A stretch of DNA of 64,000 bases from G016756615 sp035556195 (GTDB taxonomy: Bacteria; Pseudomonadota; Alphaproteobacteria; Rhizobiales; Rhizobiaceae), in assembly GCA_035556195.1 (NCBI GenBank), contig DATMFK010000045.1, forward strand, positions 186,001 to 250,000, given 5' to 3'. The translations under genes and the position numbers were made by a program. Numbering within the stretch: position 1 is the stretch's first letter; every line of letters starts with the position of its first letter. Shown piece by piece: positions 44,404 through 53,643 of this stretch. A model generated the notes under the pieces. The model saw nothing but the letters and a program-made list of their open reading frames with translations. It was not told the DNA's origin and did no database searches.

Positions 44404-44450
44404 CGGGCTTTCACGGCTCGGATCCAGCCGGGCCCTGCTGGGAGGCAAAG

Positions 44451-45437
44451 ATGAACAAGTGGAAGTCGGGTTTGCTGTCGGGCATCATGCTGGCAGGCGC
44501 CCTCATGAGCGGCCTCGGCGCGGCGGTCGCCGATCCGATCCGGATCGGCATCGCCAATTTCGGCGAACATCCGCAGCTCAACGCATCGATCGCCGGTTTC
44601 AAGAAGGCGCTCACGGATGCCGGCTACGTCGAGGGCAAGGACGTCGTCTATACGGAAAGCCACACCAATTTCGACGCTTCGCTCGTGCCGCAGATGATCT
44701 CGAAACTGCAGTCCGAGCAGCCGAAGCTGATCTACACGGTCACCACGCCCGTCTCGCAGATCGCCAAGAAGGCGCTCGCCGGCTCGGGCATTCCAATCGT
44801 CTTTTCCGCCGTTACCGATCCGGTTGCCGCCAAGCTTGTTCCTTCCTGGGACGCCGGTGACGAAGGCATGACCGGTGCGACCGACCTGCAGGACGTCGCC
44901 GCCGTCATGACCTTCACCAAGAAGCTCCTGCCCGAGGCGAAGCGTTACGGCCTGCCCTACAACCCCGGCGAGGCGAACGACGTGGCGCTGCTCGAGAAGT
45001 TTAGGGAAGCTGCACCCGCGGCCGGCTTCGAAGTGGTCGCCGTGGGGGTCGACAATGTCAACGAGATCCAGCAGCGCATCGCTTCGTTCGCGGGCAAGGC
45101 CGATGTCATCTACACTCCGGCTTCCAATCTGCTCCAGCCGGCCGTTGCGGCAGTCTCGGCCGCCGCACGTCAGGCCGGCATCCCGATCGTCAACTCCGAT
45201 GACGGCGCGGTGCGCAAGGGCGTGGTGCCGGCGAGCTTTGCCGTGAATTACGACAAGGTCGGCGAGAATGCCGGCAAGATCGCCGCGCAGATCCTCAAGG
45301 GGGCCGATCCGAAGACCATCCCGCCGACGCGGCCGGCCTATGAGGACCATGCGCCGCTGATCTCGAAAAGCGCTATGAAGGCGTTCGGGGTCGAAATTCC
45401 GGACTCACTCGCCGATTGCAACTGCTTCGTCGACTGA
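44451..45437 (+). CDS. ABC substrate-binding protein, TrpX-like
   Basis: 328 residues from ATG 44451, with GGGAGGC upstream. Signal peptide: LLSGIMLAGALMSGLGAAVA. The mature protein is the ABC_sub_bind (DUF534) fold: IRIGIANFGEHPQLNASIAGFKKAL, LIYTVTTPVSQIAKKAL, IVFSAVTDPVAAKLV, SNLLQPAV, NSDDGAVRKGVVPASFAVNYDKVG. Streptococcal members (TrpX) bind tryptophan. The downstream ATPase, permease and kynureninase genes make tryptophan or kynurenine a good ligand guess. It works in the periplasm. Confidence 0.88.
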   Translation: MNKWKSGLLSGIMLAGALMSGLGAAVADPIRIGIANFGEHPQLNASIAGFKKALTDAGYVEGKDVVYTESHTNFDASLVPQMISKLQSEQPKLIYTVTTPVSQIAKKALAGSGIPIVFSAVTDPVAAKLVPSWDAGDEGMTGATDLQDVAAVMTFTKKLLPEAKRYGLPYNPGEANDVALLEKFREAAPAAGFEVVAVGVDNVNEIQQRIASFAGKADVIYTPASNLLQPAVAAVSAAARQAGIPIVNSDDGAVRKGVVPASFAVNYDKVGENAGKIAAQILKGADPKTIPPTRPAYEDHAPLISKSAMKAFGVEIPDSLADCNCFVD

Positions 45438-45581
45438 ACCGGAGGCAATTCGTCGGAGACGAAAACGAAGAAGAAGAAATATGACGGCGCGGTCCGCGTC
45501 GTCATCTCGTGCATCGGACGCGAAAGTGGAGCCCGGTTTCGGGATAGGTCCGATGCGAAAACGAAAGGCCGAGAGGCGGAA

Positions 45582-46361
45582 ATGCTGGAAATCCGATCGG
45601 CACGGAAAATCTTTTACCGAGGCCAACCTGACGAAAAGGTCGCGCTCGACGGGCTCGACCTGTCCCTGGCCACCGGCGAGTTCGGTGTCGTCATCGGCTC
45701 GAACGGCGCGGGCAAGAGCAGCATGCTCAACGCCATATCGGGAGCGCTGCCTCTCGATTCCGGCAAGATCCTGATCAATGGCGACGACGTCACCAACGTG
45801 CCGGTCTATAAGCGTGCGGCGAGGCTTGCGCGGGTTTTCCAGGACCCGATGCGCGGCACCGCCGCCAGCATGACCGTCGCCGAGAACATGCTGCTCGCCG
45901 ACTTGCGCGCCAGCAAGCGAAAGCTTCGCAAGGGCCTGACCGCTGCAAGGCTCTCCGCCTACAAGGAGCGGCTTTCCGTGCTCGGGCTCGGTCTGGAGAA
46001 CCGGCTGGACACGCGAGTGGACCTGCTTTCCGGCGGACAGCGTCAATCGTTGTCACTGATCATGGCCGTCGGCGGCTCGCCCGAATTGCTGCTCCTCGAC
46101 GAGCACACGGCCGCACTCGACCCGCGCACCGCCGATGTCGTCATGCAAGCGACGGTCCGCGCCGTCGAAGCCCTGAAACTCACCACGCTGATGGTCACGC
46201 ACAACATGCAGCACGCGGTCGACTTCGGCAGTCGGATCTTCATGCTGAGTGCCGGGCGTGTTCGCCTCGATATTTCCGGCGAGGAAAAGGCGAGCATCAC
46301 GGTGCCCGATCTCATCGAACATTTTTCGGTCAAGACAGACCGCATGCTCCTGGCGAGCTAG
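45582..46361 (+). CDS. ABC transporter ATP-binding protein, TrpZ-like
   Basis: 259 residues from ATG 45582. Walker A is GSNGAGKSS, the signature LLSGGQRQSLSL, Walker B LLLLDEHTAAL and the switch His is in VTHNMQHAV. It powers the importer whose binding protein and permease flank it. The 144-base gap from the binding protein gene holds no gene. In-operon order (binding protein, ATPase, permease) differs from the order used in some trpXYZ operons but keeps the full set. Confidence 0.92.
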   Translation: MLEIRSARKIFYRGQPDEKVALDGLDLSLATGEFGVVIGSNGAGKSSMLNAISGALPLDSGKILINGDDVTNVPVYKRAARLARVFQDPMRGTAASMTVAENMLLADLRASKRKLRKGLTAARLSAYKERLSVLGLGLENRLDTRVDLLSGGQRQSLSLIMAVGGSPELLLLDEHTAALDPRTADVVMQATVRAVEALKLTTLMVTHNMQHAVDFGSRIFMLSAGRVRLDISGEEKASITVPDLIEHFSVKTDRMLLAS

Positions 46362-46368
46362 GGCCCGG

Positions 46369-47298
46369 ATGATCATGGATTTCGTTCAGACAGTCGCGTC
46401 GAGCTTCGTCTCGCTCATCCCCGTCACCCTGGCCCAGAGCCTCATCCTCAGCTTCGTGGTGCTGGGCATCATGATCCCGTTCCGCATGCTGAGCTTTCCC
46501 GATCTGACCAGTGAAGGAGCCTTCCCGCTTGGCGGCTGCGTCTGCGGCGTTCTCCTGGCTGGTGGCGCCTCGCCGGTCACGGCGATCGCCGTCGCGCTGA
46601 TCGCCGGTTTCGCGGCGGGCTGCTGCACGGCTTTCATCAATCTGCGTTTTCGGATCCATACGCTGCTCGCCGGCATACTGATGATGACGATGCTCTACAG
46701 CATCAATCTGCGCATCATGGGCCGCTCGAACCTGTCGGTGTTCGGCTCGCCCACGGTCTTCGACTGGGCTCCCTTCACCCAGCCCGGCTTCCCCGCAAGC
46801 AAGATCGTCATTGCGGGCGTCATCGCCGTCGTCGTCCTCGTCCTTTTGGACCTTTTCTTCAAGACGGAGAAAGGCACGGCAATCCGCGCCGTCGGCTCCA
46901 ATCCCGACATGGCCGAGGCGCAAGGCATCAATGTCTGGGCCGCGACCATCGGCGGCGTCGGCCTCGCCAGCGCCTTCTCGGCAACCGGCGGCGCGCTCAT
47001 GGTGCAATCGCAGGGCTTCGCCGACGTGAATATGGGTATCGGCATTCTCATCAACGGCCTGGCCGCCTTGATGATCGGGGAAGCCATCGTCGGCAAGCAG
47101 ACGGTGTTCCGGCAGTTGCTGGCACCCTTTGTCGGCGCAATCGTCTACTACCAGCTCGTCTCTCTCTGCCTGGCCGCCGGCATGCCGCCGCCGGACCTGA
47201 AGCTCGCCACGGGGCTGTTCGTTCTGGCCATGCTCGCTCTGCCAAGTCTCAAGCGGAGCCGCGGCGCGGCGCCGGCCCGCGAAACCATCCGCGAGTAG
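46369..47298 (+). CDS. ABC transporter permease, TrpY-like
   Basis: 309 residues from ATG 46369 (ATG 46375 also possible), 7 bases after the ATPase stop. At least eight hydrophobic helices (for example LSFVVLGIMIPFRMLSF, AVALIAGFAAGCCTAFI, IVIAGVIAVVVLVLLDLFF, MGIGILINGLAALMIGEAIVG). It belongs to the LivM/BPD_transp_2-type permease branch used by DUF534 transporters; EGAFPLGG and GTAIRAVGSNPDMAEAQGI are typical. It forms the inner-membrane channel of the importer. Confidence 0.9.
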   Translation: MIMDFVQTVASSFVSLIPVTLAQSLILSFVVLGIMIPFRMLSFPDLTSEGAFPLGGCVCGVLLAGGASPVTAIAVALIAGFAAGCCTAFINLRFRIHTLLAGILMMTMLYSINLRIMGRSNLSVFGSPTVFDWAPFTQPGFPASKIVIAGVIAVVVLVLLDLFFKTEKGTAIRAVGSNPDMAEAQGINVWAATIGGVGLASAFSATGGALMVQSQGFADVNMGIGILINGLAALMIGEAIVGKQTVFRQLLAPFVGAIVYYQLVSLCLAAGMPPPDLKLATGLFVLAMLALPSLKRSRGAAPARETIRE

Positions 47299-47306
47299 GA
47301 TAACCC

Positions 47307-48554
47307 ATGACCACCCTTCCCGATCTCGCAGCCATCGAGGCGATGGACGCGGCCGATCCGCTACGTCCCATGCGGGACCGGTTCGTCCTGCCCGAGGGCG
47401 TCATCTATCTCGACGGCAATTCACTCGGCGCGGCCGCGCCCGCCGCCTTCGCCGAACTGCAGAAGGCCGCGCAGCAGGAATGGGCGCAGGACCTCATCAG
47501 GAGCTGGAACAAGGCAGGCTGGTTCGACCTGCCGACCCGGCTCGGCGATCGCGTCGGCAGGCTGATCGGCGCCGCCGCCGGCCAGACGGTGGTTTGCGAT
47601 ACGACATCGATCAACATTTACAAGGCGCTCCACGCGGCTGTCGCCTTGCGGCCCGGACGTTCGACGATGGTCGCGGAAGGAGGCTCCTTCCCGACCGACC
47701 TCTATGTCGCGGAGGGCGTGGCCTCCACCCTGCCCGGCGCGGCACTCCGCCTCGAAGGTGTCGATGCGGCGCGCATCGAGGACCTGATCGACGATCAGAC
47801 TGCCGTGGTGCTCGTCAATCACGTCAACTACAAGACCGGCGAACTTAGGGACATGGCCGCGCTGACACGCCGCATCCATGAGGCAGGCGCGCTTGTCGTC
47901 TGGGATCTCTGCCACAGCGCCGGCGCGCTGCCGGTCGATCTCGATGGCGCTGGCGCGGATTTCGCGGTGGGCTGCACCTACAAATATCTCAATGGCGGCC
48001 CTGGCTCGCCGGCCTTCGTCTACGCAGCGGCCCGCCACCACGACGCAATCAGACAGCCGCTGAGCGGGTGGTGGGGCCACGCCCGGCCCTTCGCTTTCGA
48101 GCAGCATTACGATGCCGGCTCGGGCATCAGGCGGTTCCTGTGCGGCACGCAGCCGGTGCTTTCCCTGCGCGCGCTCGAAGGCGCCCTCTCCCTCTGGGAA
48201 GACGTCGACATGGCGGCGCTGCGTAGGAAAAGCGTCGCGCTCACGGACCTGTTCATCATGCTGGTCGAGGCAAGGTGTGGTCGCTACGGCGTGACGCTGG
48301 AGAGCCCGCGCGATAGCGTAAAGCGCGGCAGCCAGGTGTCCTTCGCCCATGAACATGGCTACGCGATCATGCAGGCCCTGATCGAACGTGGCGTCATCGG
48401 CGACTTCCGCGCCCCCTCCACGATGCGTTTCGGCTTCACTCCGCTCTACACGAGCTACCGCGATGCTTGGCAGGCGGCAGCTGTCCTGGAGGATATCCTG
48501 CGTACGGAGATGTGGAAGGAAGAGCGCTTTTCGGTGCGAGCGGCGGTGACGTGA
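47307..48554 (+). CDS. kynU: kynureninase
   Basis: 415 residues from ATG 47307, 8 bases after the permease gene. A fold-type-I PLP enzyme: the Schiff-base Lys226 is in CTYKYLNGGPGSPAF, the PLP-anchoring Asp200 in WDLCHSAGALPV, and YLDGNSLG and SWNKAGWFDLP near the N-terminus are specific to kynureninases. It cleaves kynurenine to anthranilate and alanine. Being in the same operon as the importer, it links uptake with catabolism. Its product is the substrate of the CoA ligase encoded 6-8 kb downstream on the other strand. Confidence 0.95.
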   Translation: MTTLPDLAAIEAMDAADPLRPMRDRFVLPEGVIYLDGNSLGAAAPAAFAELQKAAQQEWAQDLIRSWNKAGWFDLPTRLGDRVGRLIGAAAGQTVVCDTTSINIYKALHAAVALRPGRSTMVAEGGSFPTDLYVAEGVASTLPGAALRLEGVDAARIEDLIDDQTAVVLVNHVNYKTGELRDMAALTRRIHEAGALVVWDLCHSAGALPVDLDGAGADFAVGCTYKYLNGGPGSPAFVYAAARHHDAIRQPLSGWWGHARPFAFEQHYDAGSGIRRFLCGTQPVLSLRALEGALSLWEDVDMAALRRKSVALTDLFIMLVEARCGRYGVTLESPRDSVKRGSQVSFAHEHGYAIMQALIERGVIGDFRAPSTMRFGFTPLYTSYRDAWQAAAVLEDILRTEMWKEERFSVRAAVT

Positions 48555-48605
48555 TCGAAAGGGTTGCAGGGAGCATTTGTTACTGACGGCTTGGCCGCTG
48601 CTTTC

Positions 48606-48770
48606 CGCCCCTCATCGGCCTGCCGGCCACTTCTCCCCGTTCCACAGGGAGAAGACCGCTGTCTTCTCCACTTTCGCCAATCACCAACGGCTCCGATTGG
48701 CGAAAGCCAAGCGGCCGGCGCCTCTCGCCCCGCTTGCGGGGAGAGATGTCCGGCAGGACAGTGAGGGGCG
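48606..48770. repeat. RIME-like palindromic repeat, copy 2
   Basis: CGCCCCTCATCGGCC, then TGCCGGCCACTTCTCCCCG on the left is mirrored by CGGGGAGAGATGTCCGGCAG, then GACAGTGAGGGGCG on the right. It fills the convergent gap between kynU and livF. Confidence 0.75.
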
Positions 48771-48841
48771 AGCGCCAACGATCAACGGGCATTTAGGCTC
48801 CGCTGAGGCTGTTCCCAGCGAGCGCCCGAAACGCGGGGCAG

Positions 48842-49528
48842 TCACACGCCGAGATAGCGATCCTGCAGCTCGGGCGTCAGGACCTGCGGCGCCCCGTCGA
48901 ACACAGTAACACCCTTCTCCAGCACGAAGCAGCGGTCGGCGACGGGAAGAAGCTCGGCGAGCGTCTTGTCGACCACGAGGATCGACTGGCCCGCGGCCTT
49001 GAGCGTGCGGATCGCGGACCAGATGTCTCGGCGGATCACCGGCGCGAGGCCCTCGGTGGCTTCGTCGAGGACGAGAAGGCGCGGATTGGTCATGAGCGCA
49101 CGCCCGATCGCCAGCATCTGCTGCTCTCCGCCGGAGAGCGAATTGGCGAACTGGTCGCGGCGCTCGGCGAGCCGGGGGAACAGCTCGTTGACGCGTGCTT
49201 CCGTCCATTGTCCCTGGCGCGCGGCGGCGACCAGGTTCTCGCGAACGGTGAGATTGGGAAAGCAGCGTCGGCCTTCCGGGACGAGGCCGATTCCCAGGCG
49301 CGCAATGCGATGCGGCCGCATGCCCGCGATTCGCACGCCGGCAAAGTCGATCCGCCCACCGCGCGGCCGGTTGAGGCCGAGGATCGAGCGGATGGTGGTC
49401 GTCTTGCCCATGCCGTTGCGGCCCATCAGGGCGACCACCTGGCCTTCGGCGACGGCAAGGTTGACGCCGAACAACGCCTGCGAGGCGCCGTAAAAGGTTT
49501 CCAGCCTCTCCACCTCGAGCAGGCTCAA
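48842..49528 (-). CDS. livF: LIV-type ABC transporter ATPase LivF
   Basis: 228 residues. Walker A is GRNGMGKTT, the signature LSGGEQQMLAIGRAL, Walker B LLVLDEATEGLAP. LivF-type proteins are recognised by VPEGRRCFPNLTVREN and the short length. The switch residue position reads VVDKT, with Lys in place of the usual His (typically VEQN in LivF). Last gene of the livKHMGF set; ATG overlaps the livG stop (ATGA). Together with LivG it powers amino acid or aromatic acid uptake. Confidence 0.93.
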   Translation of the reverse strand: MSLLEVERLETFYGASQALFGVNLAVAEGQVVALMGRNGMGKTTTIRSILGLNRPRGGRIDFAGVRIAGMRPHRIARLGIGLVPEGRRCFPNLTVRENLVAAARQGQWTEARVNELFPRLAERRDQFANSLSGGEQQMLAIGRALMTNPRLLVLDEATEGLAPVIRRDIWSAIRTLKAAGQSILVVDKTLAELLPVADRCFVLEKGVTVFDGAPQVLTPELQDRYLGV

Positions 49529-50274
49529 GCTTCTTCTCCCAGATAGGCGCGTCGCACATCCGCATCCCTGCGGATCTCCTCGACCGTCCCGGAGGCTATC
49601 ACCCTGCCATAGACCAGGACCGAGATGCGATCGGCCAACGCGAAAACAGCATCCATGTCGTGTTCGACAAGCAGGATCGGCGCCTCGTTCCGCAATCGGT
49701 CGAGGAAGCCGGTTAGACGTTTCGATCCTTCCGGTCCCATGCCAGCCATGGGCTCGTCGAGCAGGAAGGCCTTGGGACCCAGCGCCAGCGCGACGGCGAT
49801 CTCGAGCTGGCGCTTCTCGCCATGCGACAGTTCCGCCGCGGGAATGCGGGCTCGTTCGGCAAGGCCGACGCGTTCGAGCATGGCCATGGCGGGCTCGGTC
49901 AGCGAACGATCGCGCATGACCGGGCGGAAGAAACGAAAGCTCGAACCCTGACGCGACTGAACCGCCAGCATGACGTTGCGCAGCGCCGAGAACTCCAAGG
50001 CGAGCGAGGAGATCTGAAAGCTGCGCGCCAATCCCAGGCGGGCCCGGTCGGCGACGCCGAGCGCGCCAATGTCGTGGCCGAGGAACGAGATCGTTCCGCT
50101 ATCCGGCCTCAGTGTGCCGGCGATCTGGTGGATGAGCGTCGTCTTGCCGGCACCATTCGGTCCGATCAGCGCATGGATCTCGCCGGGACGGAGATCCAGG
50201 GTTACGCCATCGGTCGCCCTCAATGCCCCGAAGCTCTTCCTCACGTCGCGAAGCGACAGGACGGGCTCAGCCAT
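49525..50274 (-). CDS. livG: LIV-type ABC transporter ATPase LivG
   Basis: 249 residues from ATG 50274 (MAEPVLSLRDVRKSFGALRA), overlapping livM by 8 bases. Walker A is GPNGAGKTT, the signature LSHGEKRQLEIAVAL, Walker B AFLLDEPMAGMG and VEHDMD holds the switch His. The LivG-specific ARSFQI and RNVMLAVQ motifs are present. It partners LivF in the heterodimeric ATPase. Confidence 0.93.
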   Translation of the reverse strand: MAEPVLSLRDVRKSFGALRATDGVTLDLRPGEIHALIGPNGAGKTTLIHQIAGTLRPDSGTISFLGHDIGALGVADRARLGLARSFQISSLALEFSALRNVMLAVQSRQGSSFRFFRPVMRDRSLTEPAMAMLERVGLAERARIPAAELSHGEKRQLEIAVALALGPKAFLLDEPMAGMGPEGSKRLTGFLDRLRNEAPILLVEHDMDAVFALADRISVLVYGRVIASGTVEEIRRDADVRRAYLGEEA

Positions 50275-51241
50275 GGCGCGCCTTTCCCGCCAGGAGCCCG
50301 ATGATGCCGCCGCGCGCGAAGAGCACGACGCCGAGCAGGATGAGGCCAAGGAAGAACTGCCAGCGTTCGGTGAGCCCGCCCAGCACGAATTCGAACAGCA
50401 CGAAGAGCATCGCTCCCGCGACGGGGCCGAACAGCCGGGCCGTGCCGCCCAAGACGATCAGCACGATGAGTTCGCCGGACATCTGCCAAGACAGCATGGA
50501 CGGGCTGACGAACCGGTTGAGATTGGCGAACAGCACGCCGGCGACACCGGTAATCGCCGCGGAAACGACATAGGCGGCGAGCCGGATCCTGAACGGCGCC
50601 ACCCCGACGGCGGCGAGCCGCGTATCGTTCTGCCGCGCTGCCTGGAGCGCGGACCCAAAGCGCGAGTCGCGGATGAGGACGAAAAGCACGAGCCCCACCG
50701 CGAGCATGCCGAACGCAATGAGGAAGAAGCTCATGGGATCGGCGGTGTTCAGTCCGGGAAAGCTGTTGCGCAGGGCAAGCGACAAGCCGTCTTCTCCGCC
50801 ATAGGCCGGCCACGAGATGGCGAAATAATAGACCATCTGGGCGAAGGCGAGCGTGATCATGATGAAATAGACGCCCGAAGTGCGCAGGCTGATCGCGCCC
50901 GTGACCAGAGCGACCAGCGCGCAGGCGAGGATAGCGACGAGCCACACGACGGGCATCTGATCGCTCGCCGGGACGCCGAAGAACAGCGGCTCCATGTTGA
51001 GGGCATGGGTACCCATGATGCCCGCCGTGTAGCCGCCGATGCCGAAGAAGGCGGCATGTCCGAACGACACCAGCCCGCCGAGGCCAAGCGCCAGATTGAG
51101 ACCGACGGCGGCAAGCGCCAGGATCGCCATGCGGGTCGCGAGGCTGATATAGAACGGCTCCTCCAGCGCTTGCGCCGCAAAGGGCAGCGCCAAGAGCAGG
51201 ATGGCCAATGCGAGATCAACCGCAGACTCGCGCGCTTTCAT
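50267..51241 (-). CDS. livM: LIV-type ABC permease LivM
   Basis: 324 residues from ATG 51241, overlapping the livH stop by 4 bases (ATGA). Multiple hydrophobic helices (about 9-25, 32-52, 85-105, 108-130, 160-180, 205-235, 245-300). The family motifs SFGHAAFFGIGGYTAG and GTARLFGPVAGAMLFVLFE are intact. It forms the channel with LivH in the inner membrane. Confidence 0.93.
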   Translation of the reverse strand: MKARESAVDLALAILLLALPFAAQALEEPFYISLATRMAILALAAVGLNLALGLGGLVSFGHAAFFGIGGYTAGIMGTHALNMEPLFFGVPASDQMPVVWLVAILACALVALVTGAISLRTSGVYFIMITLAFAQMVYYFAISWPAYGGEDGLSLALRNSFPGLNTADPMSFFLIAFGMLAVGLVLFVLIRDSRFGSALQAARQNDTRLAAVGVAPFRIRLAAYVVSAAITGVAGVLFANLNRFVSPSMLSWQMSGELIVLIVLGGTARLFGPVAGAMLFVLFEFVLGGLTERWQFFLGLILLGVVLFARGGIIGLLAGKARHG

Positions 51242-52158
51242 GCGGCCACCGTGAACAGGCCCCGCGGCCGCACAGCCAGTATGATCGCCATGACGATATA
51301 GATCAGCATCGAGGCAAGGGCCGCCCCGACGGTCGCGCCGTCGGAGGCGCCGAGGAACAGGGCGAAGAGCTTGGGCAGCAGGAAACGCCCGAGCGTGTCG
51401 ACCAGCCCCACAAGCAGCGCGCCGACGAGCGCCCCTTTGACCGACCCGATCCCGCCGATGACGATGACGACGAAGGCAAGGATCAGTACGGGCTCGCCCA
51501 TGCCGACCTGAACGGATTGCAGGGCTCCGACCAGCGCGCCGGCAAGTCCGGCGAGCGCCGCGCCCAAGGCGAAGACCACGGTATAGAGCGTGCGGATGTC
51601 GATGCCGAGGGCAGCGATCATCTCGCGATCGGACTCGCCGGCCCGGATGCGCATCCCGAGCCTCGTCCGCGCGATCAGCCAATAAAGGCCCGCAGCCACC
51701 ACGATGCCCACGCCGATGATCGCGAGCCGGTAAAGAGGATAAGGCAGGCCACCCGGCAGTTCCACTGCGCCGGCAAGCAGAGGCGGGATATCGAGATAGA
51801 GCGGAAACGAGCCGAACAGCCAGCGCGCGCCTTCCGAGAAGATCAGGATCAGAGCGAAGGTTGCGAGCACCTGGTCGAGATGGTCGCGATCGTAAAGGCG
51901 CCGTATGACGAGAAGCTCGATTAGGGCGCCCGCGGCGGCCGCCGCCGCGAGGCTTGCCGCAAGCCCCAGCCAGAACGACCCTGTCGCCGCCGCCGCGGTG
52001 GCGCAGGCGAAGGCACCGATCATGTAGAGGGAACCATGGGCAAGATTGATCAGTCCCATAACGCCGAAGATCAGCGTCAGCCCCGCCGCCATCAGGAACA
52101 GCATGACGCCGAACTGAAGGCCATTGAGAATCTGCTCTATGAGAAGCGCGGGCGACAA
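51238..52158 (-). CDS. livH: LIV-type ABC permease LivH
   Basis: 306 residues from TTG 52158 (TTG TCG CCC), with CGGAAC upstream; no in-frame ATG gives a complete first helix. Family motifs: NLAHGSLYMIGAF and IGGIGSVKGALVGALLVGL. About eight hydrophobic helices. The 279-base gap to livK is taken up by a RIME-like repeat, which may separate or tune the expression of livK relative to the rest. Confidence 0.92.
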   Translation of the reverse strand: MSPALLIEQILNGLQFGVMLFLMAAGLTLIFGVMGLINLAHGSLYMIGAFACATAAAATGSFWLGLAASLAAAAAAGALIELLVIRRLYDRDHLDQVLATFALILIFSEGARWLFGSFPLYLDIPPLLAGAVELPGGLPYPLYRLAIIGVGIVVAAGLYWLIARTRLGMRIRAGESDREMIAALGIDIRTLYTVVFALGAALAGLAGALVGALQSVQVGMGEPVLILAFVVIVIGGIGSVKGALVGALLVGLVDTLGRFLLPKLFALFLGASDGATVGAALASMLIYIVMAIILAVRPRGLFTVAA

Positions 52159-52193
52159 GAATGAGTTCCGTGAAAGCGCTGCGGGTTGAAAAC

Positions 52194-52428
52194 CCTCATC
52201 CGACCTTGCTCACCCCTCATCCTACCTCGCTTCGCGAGGCCACATTCTCCCACAAGGGGAGAAGGGGAGCTTGCGAAAGTGCTTGCGCCAATTACGGACG
52301 TTTGGAGTTTGCAGAATCCTTCATGCCGAACCCGTCCCTTCTCCCCTTGCGGGAGAAGGTGGCCCGAAGGGCCGGATGACGGGTATCGCGCGGTCGGATG
52401 AGGGGTCATCGAGGGCCGGATGAAGGGT
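52194..52428. repeat. RIME-like palindromic repeat, copy 3
   Basis: Outer CCTCATCCG/CGGATGAGG and inner TCTCCCACAAGGGGAGAAG and CTTCTCCCCTTGCGGGAGAAGG hairpins in mirrored order, between livK and livH inside the operon. Confidence 0.78.
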
Positions 52429-52437
52429 GCGCTCACC

Positions 52438-53577
52438 TCACATCTTGCAATCCTTCGCGTAAGCGTCCTGATGGTCCTGGAAGCCCTCGGCGATGATCTT
52501 GTTGGTGATGACGTCGCCGTCTTTCACCACTTCGCGAACGTAGATGTCCTGAATGGGGTGGTTGTTGTTGCCGAACTTGAAGTCGCCTCGCGTCGACTTG
52601 AAGTTCGCCTCCTTGAGCGCAGCGCGGAACGCGTCCGCATCCTTGACGCTCGCTTTGCCAGCGGCGGCAAGGATGAGGTTTGCCGTGTCGAAGCCCTGGC
52701 TGGCGTAAAGCGACGGGATACGCCCGTATTTCGCCTTGAAGCTCTCGACGAACTTCTTGTTCGTCTCGTTGTCGAGATCGGGCGACCACTGGGCGGTGTT
52801 CTTCACGCCGACGGCCGCGTCGCCGATCGCGCCGAGCACATCCTGGTCGAAGGAGAAGCCGGGGCCAGTGACCGGGATCTTCACGCCCGACTGGGCATAT
52901 TGCTTCATGAAGGCAATGCCCATGCCGCCCGGCAGGAAGATGTAGACAGAATCCGCGCCGGAATCGCGAATTTGGGCGATCTCGGCGGCATAGTCGGTCT
53001 GGCCGACCTTGGTGTAGAGTTCGCCGGCGAGCTCGCCCTTGTAGTAGCGCTTGTAGCCGGTGAGCGCATCGGTGCCGGCGGGATAGTTGGGGGCCAGGAT
53101 GAACGACTTCTTGTATCCCGCCTTGTTGGCGTAGTCGCCCATCGCCTCGTGCAGATTGTCGTTCTGCCAGGCGACGTTGAAATAGTTCTCGTTGCATTTG
53201 GCGCCGGCGAGCGCCGATGGCCCGGCATTCGGCGACAGGTAGAACTTGCCCTGAGCCACGGCGTTCGGCACCACGGCCATGGCAAGGTTGGACCAGACGA
53301 TGCCCGTGAGGATGTCGACCTTATCGCTCTGGATCATCTTGTCGGCGATCTGGACTGCCATCTCGGGCTTCTGGGCGTCGTCCTCGGTGACGACTTCGAT
53401 GTCCTTGCTGCCGGCCTGTTCGAGAGCCAGCATGAAGCCGTCTCGCACATCGATGCCGAGACCGGCACCACCGCCCGAAAGGGTGGTGATCATGCCGACC
53501 TTGATGGGCTCGGCGAACGCCGCCCCTGACACGCCCAGGGACAGGGCCAGAAGGCCCGCAGCGAGAATTCCTCTCAT
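52438..53577 (-). CDS. livK: LIV-type ABC substrate-binding protein LivK
   Basis: 379 residues from ATG 53577, with GGGAGG upstream. Signal peptide: ILAAGLLALSLGVSGAAFA. The mature type-1 binding fold begins EPIKVGMITTLSGGGAGLGIDVRDGFMLALE. The ligand region differs from leucine-binding proteins (GIVWSNLAMAVVPNAV, NAGPSALAG) and resembles binding proteins of aromatic acid or amide uptake systems. Its operon also carries the anthranilate-CoA ligase and TDO genes, so the ligand is likely anthranilate, tryptophan or kynurenine; this is inference. Confidence 0.9.
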   Translation of the reverse strand: MRGILAAGLLALSLGVSGAAFAEPIKVGMITTLSGGGAGLGIDVRDGFMLALEQAGSKDIEVVTEDDAQKPEMAVQIADKMIQSDKVDILTGIVWSNLAMAVVPNAVAQGKFYLSPNAGPSALAGAKCNENYFNVAWQNDNLHEAMGDYANKAGYKKSFILAPNYPAGTDALTGYKRYYKGELAGELYTKVGQTDYAAEIAQIRDSGADSVYIFLPGGMGIAFMKQYAQSGVKIPVTGPGFSFDQDVLGAIGDAAVGVKNTAQWSPDLDNETNKKFVESFKAKYGRIPSLYASQGFDTANLILAAAGKASVKDADAFRAALKEANFKSTRGDFKFGNNNHPIQDIYVREVVKDGDVITNKIIAEGFQDHQDAYAKDCKM

Positions 53578-53643
53578 AGTTTCATTCCTCCCAGAGTTCG
53601 CAGCCTGTTATACGCGCCGGCTCCCAAGCCTCTTCGGCCCCGG

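Noticed and set aside
50069..51301. 410-codon plus-strand frame opposite livG/livM
   Set aside because: Highly charged antisense shadow of hydrophobic permease genes.
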